This document shows, one piece after another, positions 12,112 through 22,350 of a stretch of DNA of 64,000 nt (its first letter is position 1; each line of letters begins with the position of its first letter). The notes under the pieces were generated by a model. It did not search any database. It was given only the letters and a program-made list of their open reading frames with translations, and was not told the origin of the DNA. Source of the stretch: Cricetomys ansorgei (Eukaryota; Chordata; Mammalia; Rodentia; Nesomyidae); assembly GCA_026225945.1 (NCBI GenBank), contig JAMJFZ010003739.1, positions 1 to 64,000 on the forward strand, given 5' to 3'. The position numbers were made by a program, and so were the translations under genes.

Positions 12112-12143
12112 CACTCTTTCTCTTTCTCTCTCTCTCTTTCTCA
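12076..12143. repeat. (TC)n / (TTTC)n microsatellite
   Basis: Pure TC units followed by TTTC and mixed pyrimidines. Confidence 0.9.
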
Positions 12144-12149
12144 GATTAT

Positions 12150-12770
12150 AATAAAATATACTACAGAAAAAAATCTAACACATTGAAATAGGGCAAAACA
12201 GAAGGGAAAAGCCCCCAAAGGCACAAGAAACAGCTATAGACTCAGAGACCCACCTCTTTGCGTACACAGGAATCCCATACAAACACTTAACTGGATGCTA
12301 TTATGTATTTACAAGGATGGGCAGAAAGAGAGAAGAAAAAAACATAAAAACAAAATGAATATAAAGAATAAAATAAAATTTAAAAAGAGAAAAGCTCTGA
12401 TGAGACGTTATGAGAGAAGAAACCTTCAAAGTTGCCATTGAGTTTGTTTTCTGTTTCCATCTACTGCTGGGCATGCAGCCTACCTTAGGAATAGCTTGTT
12501 TCTCCTGTGAAACTACCTTTGAGAATACTAAATTTTTACTTGTGAATGGTTATCAATTAGAGAGTGCTTCTGGGTTAGGGATGGGGACATCTGTCCAATT
12601 ATCTTTTCAATAATAGAACCCCATATCTAACAGACCCATGTAGGCACTATGCTTGCTGCTTTGGTCCATAAGAGTTCAAATATTTGTCTACCCCCTGTTG
12701 ATTTAGAACTCCTTATTTCCTTGATATCCTCACTCCCCTCTGAAAGCTCTGTTCAATACTATAGACCTGC
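12150..12770 (-). mobile_element. L1 3'-UTR fragment, antisense
   Basis: The order on the plus strand is the reverse complement of a muroid L1 3' UTR: AGGAATCCCATACAAACACT, CTCTGATGAGACG, ACCTTCAAAGTTGCCATTGA, CTACTGCTGGGCATGCAGCC, GGTTATCAATTAGAGAGTGC, and GCACTATGCTTGCTGCTTTG. It is collinear in type with the fragment at 3776-4215 but retains more of the upstream 3' UTR. Confidence 0.75.
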
Positions 12771-12934
12771 ACCCAAAAGTAGATATAATACTAGACAGAG
12801 GAGTCAGCAAATTCCTCCAGCAGGCAAATTTAAACATACAACTAAAAGAAAAGAGAACTCACCAGATGCTCATTTTGGCTAACTGGAAAGTTTTACTTCC
12901 TTTTCAAAATGAATAAGAAAATTCTCACAGCTTG

Positions 12935-13268
12935 AAAGTATGACAAGGCCTGGTGAAACAGTGATTTGATTTACGCAGGGGATGAAAAGAAGACTCAACA
13001 TATGTTTATCAATAAATAAAATATGTCACATTAATATAATAAAGGATGAGTATTACAGTGATTTTATCAGCATATACAGAAACACAGTTAGAAATTTTCA
13101 AACATTTTTATAATAAGAGTAATCAGTAACAAATACAAGAAAATCTCAGGATAATAAAATCTACATGTGAAAACCAAATTTAACATAGTACTCAAGAGTG
13201 AAAAAATGGACAGTTTTTTCTCTAACATCAGAAATATGGCAAGGAAGTCTTCTCTAATAACCTGTAAT
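12935..13268 (+). mobile_element. old L1 ORF2 fragment (reverse-transcriptase region), sense
   Basis: ACGCAGGGGATGAAAAGAAG, CAACATATGTTTATCAATAA, AATATAATAAAGGATGAG and GGCAAGGA at the end parallel the conserved L1 ORF2 stretch that encodes the approach to and part of the reverse-transcriptase core. It is heavily diverged with many stops. With 14523-16072 it forms a broken sense-strand L1 array. Confidence 0.6.
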
Positions 13269-13384
13269 TCACATACTGTCAGAAATTCTAGACTGTGTGG
13301 TAGTTTCAGCAACAGAATCATTCTTACCATCTATGTCTCCTGGGCAACCAAGATTACTGGAGAGAATTTCTGTGATTTTGGGGA

Positions 13385-13910
13385 CTCCTGTGGCTATTTT
13401 ATTTATTTTATATAGCCTTTACTGAGTCCCATCCTCCCTTCCCTCTACTCCTCCCAACTCACTCCATACCTTCTTTCCCCAAGATCCACTCCCAACCCCC
13501 ACTTCATCTCAGAAAAGAGCAGTCCTCCCAGGGTTACCACTTAAATAGGGCATAAAAGACGAAACAAGGCGAGGCATGAACCTCTACATCAAGACTGGAT
13601 GAGGGAACCCAGCAGGATGAAAAGTGGCCCAAGAGCAGGTAAAAGGATCAGAGACGCTTCACTCCAACTTGTAGGAGTTCTTCAAGAACTGATAGCCAGA
13701 CAACCATAAGATATATTCAGTGGATTATGTAGGCTCCATGTCTGCCACTTCAGTCTCTGTGAGTCTCCAGGAGCTGCAAGTTATACAGGGAATGATGCAG
13801 CCTCATGAATTCAAGTCTATGGTAGGGAGTGTCTTTTTGGTTAAGCAGATGCCTGAGAATCAATTATGCTCCCATATTCTTGGAATCAAACACAATAGAC
13901 TCATAGGTTC
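13385..13910 (-). mobile_element. L1 (Lx-like) 3'-UTR fragment, antisense
   Basis: A C/T-rich start (the L1 polypurine tract in antisense), CTCAGAAAAGAGCAGTCCTC, GGATGAGGGAACCCAGCAGG, AAAGTGGCCCAAGAGCAGG, AGGAGTTCTTCAAGAACTGA and CAGTCTCTGTGAGTCTCCAG follow the reverse complement of a muroid L1 3' UTR. It lies on the opposite strand to the older L1 pieces on both sides, consistent with a later insertion. Confidence 0.75.
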
Positions 13911-14084
13911 ACTAAGCTAGTTGAGGATGAAGCACTTCTTTGAACTGCCCTGTTCTTACTATCTGAGATGAATAGTCATCTCTATGCATTCTTTTCCAGG
14001 AAATACAATGTAGCAGACTGTGACATTAAGTCATAAAATATTCCTAAAGTAAATTTTAAAAAAGCAAATAAATATAAACTTCTA

Positions 14085-14522
14085 TGTTGGTAGATACTGG
14101 ATCCTGATGGCAGGAGAAAGAGGCAGGCATCAGAGCCTGCCCTAGATCAGTACCTCATGCTGTATCTCATGCATGTGTGACCCTTTAAATGGTGGACCCT
14201 GATACACCAGTCAAAAAGCCCACCAGAGCAGGATCCTCTTCCACTGTCTTTACAGAAACCTTGCTAGCCAATATTGGCTACACCAATAGGCTAGAGTTTT
14301 TACACACAAGCCTACAGATGATTGGGCCTCTCTTGATCTTAACCATCCTTATCCAATTAACAAACTTTAGATAGACTGATATCCAATCTATTGGACCTCT
14401 CCCTTCTGCATTGCCCTACTTTCTCCATAAAATCCCTATTCCCTACACAATAAATGGAATTTCACTGTGGAGGCATTTCTCCAGAGTCTGAATTTCTTGG
14501 GCTAGTGACTCTGTCACTGCTC
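14085..14522 (+). mobile_element. LTR-like element, probably solo LTR
   Basis: It begins TGTTGGTAGATACTGG and ends near CTGCTCA, directly before L1 ORF2 sequence resumes. CCAATATTGGC motifs, a CATAAAATCCC string, and AATAAATGG at about 14450 resemble U3, TATA-like and poly(A)-signal parts of a retroviral LTR. No clear target duplication is visible, and the family is not recognised. Confidence 0.45.
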
Positions 14523-15230
14523 ACTAAATTGATATGGAATCAGAAAACACAAGAAGTTACTAAAACAATCTTGAATGAAAAACAGAATATACTACCTTGG
14601 CCTTTTCAATTTGAAAAACACATCACAAAATGAAGGCCATCTTGTCTGATATTGATATGAAGACTTATGTGTATAGCCCAGTGTATAGCCCAACAAACCA
14701 AATTAAAGAACCTGAACTGAACTCAGACATATGTGAATCATCACTTCAGCAAATAGTTCTAGGAAAGCTCATTCTGTATATACAAAATAAAGAAATTGTA
14801 TGGTCATCTTACATTATACGCAACCTAGGTTAAATAATTTAATGAAGTTATCTCGCATACATTGTTAACTACTAAAATGTTAACTATGACTGTGGTTACC
14901 AAGCATGTGAAGAAATTAGAACTTTTGTATATTGTTGGTAGAATTTGTAGTGATTATAGCCATTTAAGAAAACAGTATATGATTTGTCTAGAATTAAATG
15001 TCAAACTACTATATAATACAATAACTAAATTACTGGGTTGAAAAAAATCACAATGTCATTTCTTGATTAAATCTCCACACTCATGTTAACTATGGCATCA
15101 TTTTCAATAGGCAATTTATAGAAGCCACCAAATGTTCACCAGTGGATGAATCAACAATAAATATTGCGTACACACACACACATACACACATACACACACA
15201 TACACACAAACACTACAAACACTACAGTAT
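14523..15230 (+). mobile_element. old L1 ORF2 3'-part fragment, sense
   Basis: GATATGGAATCAGAAAACAC, then TGTATATTGTTGGTAGAATT, a TACTGGGTTG string, CTCCACACTCATGTTAACTA, and CAATAGGCAATTTATAGAAG with CAGTGGATGAATCAACAATA match in order the end of mammalian L1 ORF2. Stops are frequent. A CA microsatellite (15170-15212) sits where L1 normally has a TATATACACA stretch. Confidence 0.65.
15170..15212. repeat. (CA)n microsatellite
   Basis: Interrupted CA units with ACATACACACA spacing. Confidence 0.9.
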
Positions 15231-15399
15231 GATTCCTGTAGTGAATATAAATTGGGTACATACAGGAAGCTCTTTTGCAAGATTACATTTATTGGGAGAA
15301 TCTGTATGCCCTAGATGCAGGAATAGAATGATGTATAGATAGCAGGATGTAGATATGGAGAAATGCTCTCAAAGCACATTTTTCTTCTGGGAGCCAGAA

Positions 15400-16072
15400 A
15401 GAATGTTTTATAGAGATCTATAGCACATCACAGAAAATTGCTAGAAGACAAAAGTTAAATTGTTCTCACTATGAATGAAGATAAGAAGTATATGAAGTAG
15501 TAAGTATATTAAATAGCTAGCTCAAATATCCTGTGCTAAGGGTATTAATTAATTTAATTTGTCAATCTACCTGTGTTTAACATGTTTTTATTGATAAATT
15601 AAAATATGCATAAGTACATTGTTAAATTAATGATTTTAAAATCATGGTACAATGCAATGGCCATGTAATATTATTCATTAGTAAGAAAGTATTCTTATTA
15701 TTGGTATTAGGACACCTTTTGGAGTTATGGTGAATACAAAAAAGCCAAGATACAAAGGTACTGCTTGTCTACAGGTATTTTCTACATAAATGGAATAAAG
15801 TCTTAAAGGAGAAGGAGAAACTAATCAAGTATATATCCAGAGCTAGAGAGAGGGAGTACCTGAGAGCTTTCACTCAATGTATACAGAAGTTCAAGTATGC
15901 AAGTTAACAATACTCTAGTGTTCTAGAAGTACGTCAGATGAACTTAGCTATATTGAATGCTTATATGTATATTTTTTTGCTGGGATAGATCTCGCTTTAT
16001 GTTAATTGTTTCTCAAAAACAAACAAACAAACAAAAACAAGCAAGCAAGCAAACAAACAAAAACTGTTCCCT
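15400..16072 (+). mobile_element. old L1 ORF2 end and 3' UTR, sense
   Basis: TGGCCATGTAATATTATTCA, AAAGCCAAGATACAAAGGTA and TACATAAATGGAATAAAGTC match the end of L1 ORF2. TATACAGAAGTTCAAGTATG, GATAGATCTCGCTTTATGTT and an A-rich AAAC/AAGC tail to 16064 match an old mammalian L1 3' UTR. The part before 15640 is the weaker section. Confidence 0.55.
16013..16064 (+). repeat. (AAAC)n/(AAGC)n A-rich tail
   Basis: AAAC and AAGC tetramers at the 3' end of the L1 3' UTR, the usual decayed form of an L1 poly(A) tail. Confidence 0.8.
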
Positions 16073-16239
16073 AAAGGACAGTTACAAGGATGAAATGGTA
16101 AAATAAGACTAAGAGAAGATATTTCTATATTATTTTTCTACTGAAGCACTTATAATCTGATACCATGTATAATTCTCAAAATTCAGAAACATGAAAATAG
16201 CTCATTTTACAAACTGGAAAACTATATTAACAGACATCA

Positions 16240-16690
16240 TCCCAAAGAATTTGTGAAAATGACATACAAACATCTTATTATGTCAAATGGCCTTAATCAT
16301 AAGTGGATACAAACTGAAATAGGTATCAATATACTGTAGGTGCCAGTATTTATCTAATTCAAATAAAAATACACTTGTCAATACTAAGAAATATTAAGTA
16401 TGTTGAGCAAGGGAATCGCTTTTACTGTTGTTGGGAATGTAGATGGCTCAAGCTCTTTAGTAACCATTTTTAGTGTCTTATAAAAACAAATTTATGTTCA
16501 ATATGTGTCACAGAAATCTTATTTTTACGTATTTACCAAACATAAATGAAAGTGTACATTCTCATAAAAGCCTGCACATGAATATTTATAGTATCTTTAT
16601 TAGTAACTTCCCCATTAATGAAAATATGCCAGATGCCTTTTTATTGGTAAATGGATAAACAAAGAACAAAATGTACAAAACTAACGCATT
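16240..16690 (+). mobile_element. old L1 ORF2 3'-part fragment, sense
   Basis: TGTTGTTGGGAATGTAGATG, CAGAAATCTTATTTTTACGT followed by ATTTACC, TGCACATGAATATTTATAGT, and TTTTTATTGGTAAATGGATA repeat the same ordered L1 ORF2 landmarks as at 14900-15150. It is therefore a second, separate L1 insertion rather than a continuation. Confidence 0.55.
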
Positions 16691-18064
16691 TCAGTTGTAT
16701 TAAGCTGGATGACAAATGCAATGCTCAATTGGTCCTCTGGTTCTTATTTCCAGTTAAATGACATTCTGGACAAAGGAAAATTGTGCTATTTACTTGATGC
16801 CAAGGGAAGAAATGTGTGGAGTGGGATTAACAAAGAAAGACAGTGTGAGAAAATATGGGGAATGGTCAAATTCTTCCATGTCTTGCTCATTGAGAATTGA
16901 TAAAAATTTCCATTTTTAAATTTGTCTATTTTGATAGAACTGCACATGAAACACAGAATAGAACAAAACAAAACAAAAACTTGCATTTTACCAAATATAA
17001 TTTTATTAGAGACAAAGTGTAGTCAAAGCTGGCCTGAATTTATGATATCTGCCACTGAAGTGATAGTCTTATACAAACATACCAAATTTGGGGAAATACA
17101 AATTTAAAGGTAAAATGTCATAAAAGTAACAAAGTATAAAAATTCTAGTACTTCTAGCTCTTTCTCTCGCTTCTTTGTTCTGGTTGTTCCACCCAATCCC
17201 ATTGTTTCCCATGAACACTCAGATGACTGTTAATGATTTAAATTGTTAATTTCTTTCAGCATTTTCATCTACTGCCTTCTCCATTCACAAGACCCATTTC
17301 CTACAGTCTATCTATCTCCCACACACGTCTTGTGTGTGCCCCTTGTGTCCTGTTTAACATAATAAATTCTGTTACTTCACTTTGTAAACATTTAACATAA
17401 TCAGCTTAAACATGTAGAATATGAGCATGACATATAGAAGGGAAAGATATTTGAGAGTGAGATTTCAAATATATAGTAATGGATAATCCAGGCCTTTATT
17501 GGTCATTAGATGTATACCCCAAACCTATTTTGCAACTTTTTCTCTGAGAAACAAATGCATAGTATGTGCATGCATTATATATAAGCACAACACACTTTCT
17601 GATATATCTCTATAACCCACTCCTCTGAAAAACATGTTTTCTCTATTTTTATCCAGATGCAGCAATCAGGAGAATGTGTGTCTACTCAAAGATAAAGAGA
17701 TTATTTGTTCATGGCTTTGTAGAGATGTTCTTCCTAAACCAATCCAAACTTTAACTCAATAGAACACTTTTGAGGTATTTTTGAGTTTTACCACACAATA
17801 AGTTGAGCTTACAAATAACTCCTTCTGCAACTTTAAATTACTTTATATATTTATTGAAAAACTTGGCAAGGTTCATAGATAAATTTTCAATCTTTATTTT
17901 GTATATAATCTGACAATACCTTTGACTGTAGATTTGCAGTAGAAAATATTGAATCTCTCCATATCTTCCTTGAAAGTGAAATTTCTCAATCAACTCTACT
18001 TTCAAAGATTCTGCTATTGGGTAACTCAGGTAATAATCCAGAGGCTTCACTGGAAAGACTAGAG
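16691..18064. other. unannotated, mostly unique sequence
   Basis: AT-rich. Short frames are present on both strands but have no recognisable domain. A C/T-rich patch at 17150-17350 is unassigned. Confidence 0.4.
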
Positions 18065-18120
18065 TTGTCTCTGCTCTTCACTTTACAGTTTGCTTGCAAA
18101 TTACTCAGTGCAGGTAAGTA
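18065..18120 (+). promoter_or_regulatory. splice-site pair around a 25-nt candidate microexon
   Basis: A strong polypyrimidine tract ending in CTTTACAG (acceptor AG at 18087-18088) is followed 25 bases later by a perfect CAG|GTAAGTA donor (18111-18120). Both sites fit the consensus well and are correctly spaced for a very small exon. Nothing else here shows that it is transcribed, so it may be a chance pair or a cryptic exon. Confidence 0.25.
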
Positions 18121-18275
18121 TAAAGTTAGGGATTAATCATAAAAAATGTTCTATTAGCTTTGTACAATTAGCTTATAGCAAAGAAAAGTTGTAATCTAGT
18201 GTTTATGTGATTTTAGGATTTTAACAATTCAGGATTTTTAAATGTTTAATTTTATCTCCTAATTTTGAATTAATT
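18121..18275. other. unannotated sequence
   Basis: AT-rich, with no recognised feature. Confidence 0.4.
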
Positions 18276-18341
18276 TACTCTCTCTCTCTCTGATTCTCTG
18301 ACTCTCTCACTATGTCTGTATTTGTCTCTCTTTGTCCCTGT

Positions 18342-18439
<98 letters not shown>

Positions 18440-18442
18440 GAG
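18276..18442. repeat. compound (TC)n-(TG)n-(GA)n microsatellite
   Basis: Imperfect TC units (18276-18343), about 18 TG units (18344-18380) and about 30 GA units (18382-18442). The reading frames of 66-100 codons over it are translated repeat. Confidence 0.95.
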
Positions 18443-19159
18443 TATACTGGATGAAGTGGAGATTCCCATGCATGAATTTGTCAGAAGATATTTGTGTATT
18501 AAACTTTCAGGAAATCCCATAAAAATGAAATTTAATCTAAGAAAAGTTCCAAAGCTATAATAAAGTATTATAATCATAGTAGAGGTCTACCTATGAATAC
18601 CTTGCTATTTTGGTTAGACTGTATTGAGCATCATCCACTCTTTTGTCTTTGAAGCTGCATTCTCTTTCCACAGCTGGCATCTTAGTGCTACCCATTGAAT
18701 AGAAAACATATTTACCAATCTTTCATTTTAATATGTTTACGCTTGTGCTTTATTAAAAAACAAATAAAAGAGAAATATTCCATTGACTGCAAATGCAAAA
18801 TTATGCAAAGAGATCACATTTAGCAGTAACCTTATTAAAATTAAAGGAACCTAGAAGTTTGAAAATAAAATTAGTTTTGAATAAAAGCTTAGAAAATGGA
18901 ATAGAATGTCATCGGAATTTTCCTTCATGAGTTCCAATATTTAAATAGGATTTCTCATTCCAAAATAAAAATAACCTCTTTTTTGAAGGAGGATATACAA
19001 CCATGCCAAAATGCCATGTAAGTGGCTCTGCCATTTGAGTCAAGAGAGTTAATAGGATGCCGCTTCACAGAGCAGTTGCATATAGGGATGTTTAACAGAA
19101 CATTTAGAAGAGTCACAGGACTAAACATAAGGATTCTGGAGCAAAACTTCTTAAATAGG
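18443..19159. other. unannotated AT-rich sequence
   Basis: No recognised element. Confidence 0.4.
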
Positions 19160-19395
19160 CTTGTTTTAACATTTTTGTCTATTTATGTGCATGTGTGTGT
19201 ATCCGTGTGTGTATGTGCACCACATGTGTATATGTTCTCCTCAGAAATCAGAATAGGATACTAGGATTCCTGTCACTAGAGTTCCAGAGTTTGTGAGCAA
19301 CCATGTGGGTGCTAGAATTGAATTTAGTTTTTCTACAAGGGCAACAAAAACTCTCAACCCACTGAACCATCCATGCAACACTCTTGAGATAAATT
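19160..19395 (-). mobile_element. B3-like SINE, antisense
   Basis: TG-rich tail, CAGAGTTTGTGAGCAACCAT, ATGTGGGTGCTAGAATTGAA and CAACCCACTGAACCATCCAT are the antisense tail, middle and tRNA-like head of a B2/B3-type rodent SINE. Confidence 0.75.
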
Positions 19396-20214
19396 CTATT
19401 ATCTTTTATTGATAACTCTGCTTATTTTGAAAAATAGCCTGTCTTATAACTAGGCCTTACTAGACATTAAATAAATACCACCAAATTAACATGTGGCAAG
19501 TATCTTTATGACAACTGAATTTTGTCTGATCTTTGAGTGTACAAAGTTGCTCATGTTCCAGCCCAGCCAGTGTTATAGAGAAAGACTCTGCCCACAAACC
19601 AAGAAATAAATGAGAGATGCACAGACAAGCCCAAATCAAATGCAAAAATGAAATTTGTCATTAGCTTTAAAGTTTTAATGCTTTCATTTAACTTCTATTA
19701 TAGTTCACTTGATATAATCATCAACTGAATGTTTAAGAGAGGAAACTTATACGATTGTATTTAGCTGAATTGAGAGGCATGTCTAGGAAGCCTGACTAAT
19801 GGCCAAATTTGAAGTAGAGACAATGAAACATAAGAAACATCTTAGGGTTTTGCCAACTAATGATTGATAGTAAATTTCCCATCCATATGAGTTTATAGAG
19901 GGAGATTCTACAAAGTCTTACCTCTTTTTGACTTGCAAATTTGGTTTTGTTTTTTAAATGAGCAGTAATACTCTATGAGAATCAAAATTCTTGTTCTCTG
20001 TCACAAGTAAATTTAAAGCCTCAGATAAATCTTTTTTGCCTTCCATTTGTATTCCTTCTTTTCCCCACTTATTTTTTCAGTTACTAAGCTTTTAGACAAT
20101 TTAACACTAACACATGCAGCAGCATTGATGTAATTTGTTAGGGACCTATCTGTTTATAGCTGCTACAAGCCACTGAATCATCATTATTCTTAAAGCCATT
20201 CCTGGACTTACATG
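19396..20214. other. unannotated, apparently unique sequence
   Basis: No repeat recognised. Confidence 0.4.
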
Positions 20215-20280
20215 CCAGATTGGATCAGGTTACACAAAGTAGGCATTCAATAAATCTACATTGAACAGTCAAATGAAGTT
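20215..20280 (+). mobile_element. possible ancient L2/MIR 3' end
   Basis: ACAAAGTAGGCATTCAATAA followed by TCTACATTGAACAG resembles the conserved 3' terminus shared by old mammalian L2 and MIR elements. The match is short and tentative. Confidence 0.35.
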
Positions 20281-20939
20281 GATAATAACTATAAACTCAG
20301 TGGTAAAAAAGTGTATCCATCTGACCCCCTTTAGTGAGAAAATTATAAACTCCATGACTTTGTAGCACAGTTCCTAACCAGCCCTTTTTCACTTACATAT
20401 CTTTACAAATATTTTACTGTCCTTTATCTTCCCAATGTATAACATGTACAGCCCTCCTTGTTTCCCAAGCATGATTCATTTTTGCTATCTCTATATCTCT
20501 ATTTATGGTATTATTTCTACAAAGAAATAGCCATTTCCTACTCCTCACTTGATAAACTGTGATTTTTTTTTAAACATAAGTTTTTCTCAAATATTTATGT
20601 CTTCAATTTTCCCTTAACTTCACAACAGTTTTAATTTATGCCCCTCATAAAGCTAGAAGATTATGAGACAGATGGAGGACACAATAGCACATATGAATGT
20701 ATTTGAAAATTAAATTCTTAAGAATAGAATCTATATTTAGAAACTTAAACATTAAATTACATGCCAAAGGTTTCTGTTGGGTTTAAAATGGATAGACTTG
20801 TTCCAAGGCCTATAGATATTTTCTAAATAATTTAAGAAAGAGTATTTTCTTTATACTTGCGGACATTTAAATCAGGACTAGTCACAAAGAAAATCCCTCT
20901 TTTCATGTACAATACTGTTGGAGAAGTGAGTAAGCAAAG
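20281..20939. other. unannotated sequence
   Basis: AT-rich, with no recognised feature. Confidence 0.4.
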
Positions 20940-21086
20940 CAAAAATTCTTTAAGACTTTAAAAATTTCATTTATCTTTTAATATTATAATACAATCACAT
21001 CATTTGTCCCTTCCATTTTCTGCATACATATCCTCCTCTTTGTCCCAACTCTGTTCTAAGTTCATGGCTTCTTATTCATTTATTGC

Positions 21087-21134
<48 letters not shown>

Positions 21135-21240
21135 GTACAACATGCTCAGTCTGTATGACGTTACTAGTATGCTTATTTTTTCTGGCTGATCATTTTATAC
21201 TGATTAACTAAATGCTTTTACTGTGATTTCTTTTATTAGC
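20940..21240 (-). mobile_element. L1 3'-terminal fragment, antisense
   Basis: ATATTATAATACAATCACAT, TTCATGGCTTCTTATTCATT, ACAACATGCTCAGTCTGTAT and GGCTGATCATTTTATACTGA are the reverse-complement landmarks of a muroid L1 3' end. A TG microsatellite lies in the middle. Confidence 0.75.
21090..21132. repeat. (TG)n microsatellite inside the L1 3' end
   Basis: About 21 TG units, located where L1 3' ends usually carry an ATATGTATAT stretch. Confidence 0.95.
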
Positions 21241-21529
21241 TAGATAACCTTCCCAATATTATAACCTATATCATCTTTTATGAAAGTTCACTATACATGT
21301 TTTCTGTTAGTTTACCTGTAATAACTTAGTTGAAACAATGCTACTATTTTGCACCTAATTATATACAGAATATTTGGCAGAATTCCTGGCCTATCCTAGT
21401 TTTTTTAGTTGAAAATTTAGTATTACATGTGAAGGTATTGACTGAAATCAAATATGTGTTCTTGAGTCTTCATTCCCTCTCTTCGTATTCATAGCATTTG
21501 ATTCACACATTAATTTCATCAGTTTTTTT
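21241..21529. other. unannotated sequence
   Basis: AT-rich, with no recognised feature. Confidence 0.4.
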
Positions 21530-21676
21530 AATTTTTTATTTTACTTTTTGAGATTAAAATATAATTACATTATTTCCCCGTTACCCTTTCCTTCCTGCAA
21601 AGCTTCCTAAATAATCCTCCTTGCTCTCTTCCAAACACATGGCCTCTTTTTAAATAAATTTGTTGTTGCATATTTT
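21530..21676 (-). mobile_element. L1 3'-terminal fragment, antisense
   Basis: T-rich start, GAGATTAAAATATAATTACA, TTTCCCCGTTACCCTTTCC, CTCCTTGCTCTCTTCCAAAC and ATGGCCTCTTTTTAAAT match a second antisense L1 3' end about 0.5 kb after the first. Confidence 0.75.
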
Positions 21677-21679
21677 ATC

Positions 21680-21902
21680 TTTTTCAAAGATTTTATTTTA
21701 TGAATTACTGTATTGTTCATGTCCATGTGTGGGTATAGGTCCATGAGTGCCAATGCCTGCAGCAGCCAGAAGAAAGAGTTAGATACCCAGGAGCTGGACC
21801 TACTGCTGGGAACTGTTGCCCTACATAGCTGCTGGGACCTTAAGTTCAGCTCTCTCAAGAGCAGCAAGTGCTCTTAATTGTTAGGCCATCTCCATAGCAC
21901 CT
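21680..21902 (-). mobile_element. B2/B3-type SINE, antisense
   Basis: Antisense order: CAAAGATTTTATTTTATGAA (tail side), CAGCAGCCAGAAGAAAGAG, GCTGGGAACTGTTGCCCTAC, AGCAGCAAGTGCTCTTAATT and AGGCCATCTCCATAGCAC (head). The minus-strand frame 21607-21867 lies in it and is incidental. Confidence 0.8.
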
Positions 21903-22204
21903 TATTAGTTGTCTTAGGAGTCTTATGGGAGACTGTATTTTAGTTTCTTTATATTTAAAATGAGTATAGCACATGCATAAAACTGAGAAAATTATACTGC
22001 AAATTTATGAGCTTATTGACACCTTATAGACTCCTGTTGATAGATCTTTCCACATTTAGAGAAAATCTTGAAGTCAAGAGAAAATGACCATTATTTGAAC
22101 ACTAGCCCCATCATGATGACAGATGATGTGACGCAAAGTATTTAACATTAGTAACTGATGCTGATGTGTAAATATTAGTATTATACTAAATCTCACCTTA
22201 GACA
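21903..22204. other. unannotated sequence
   Basis: No recognised feature. Confidence 0.4.
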
Positions 22205-22350
22205 ATATGATAACTGATATTGATTGCCAATGTGACAGGTTCTAGAACAATGTACTCCAAAAACCTCTGGGCATGCCTATGGGAGTTTTTAAATTAGGTT
22301 CAAACAAATGACATACTTTTTAAAGACCATTCCTCTCTAACCCTCTGTGA
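22205..22350 (+). mobile_element. MaLR-like LTR fragment (5' part)
   Basis: TTGATTGCCAATGTGACAGG, TCTAGAACAATGTACTCC and CTCTGGGCATGCCTATGGGA follow the start of a mammalian ERVL-MaLR LTR. The 3' half is not recognised. Confidence 0.5.

Noticed and set aside
14083..14522. Target-site duplication around the LTR-like block
   Set aside because: The flanking five to six bases (CTTCTA and CTAAAT) do not match well enough to claim a duplication.
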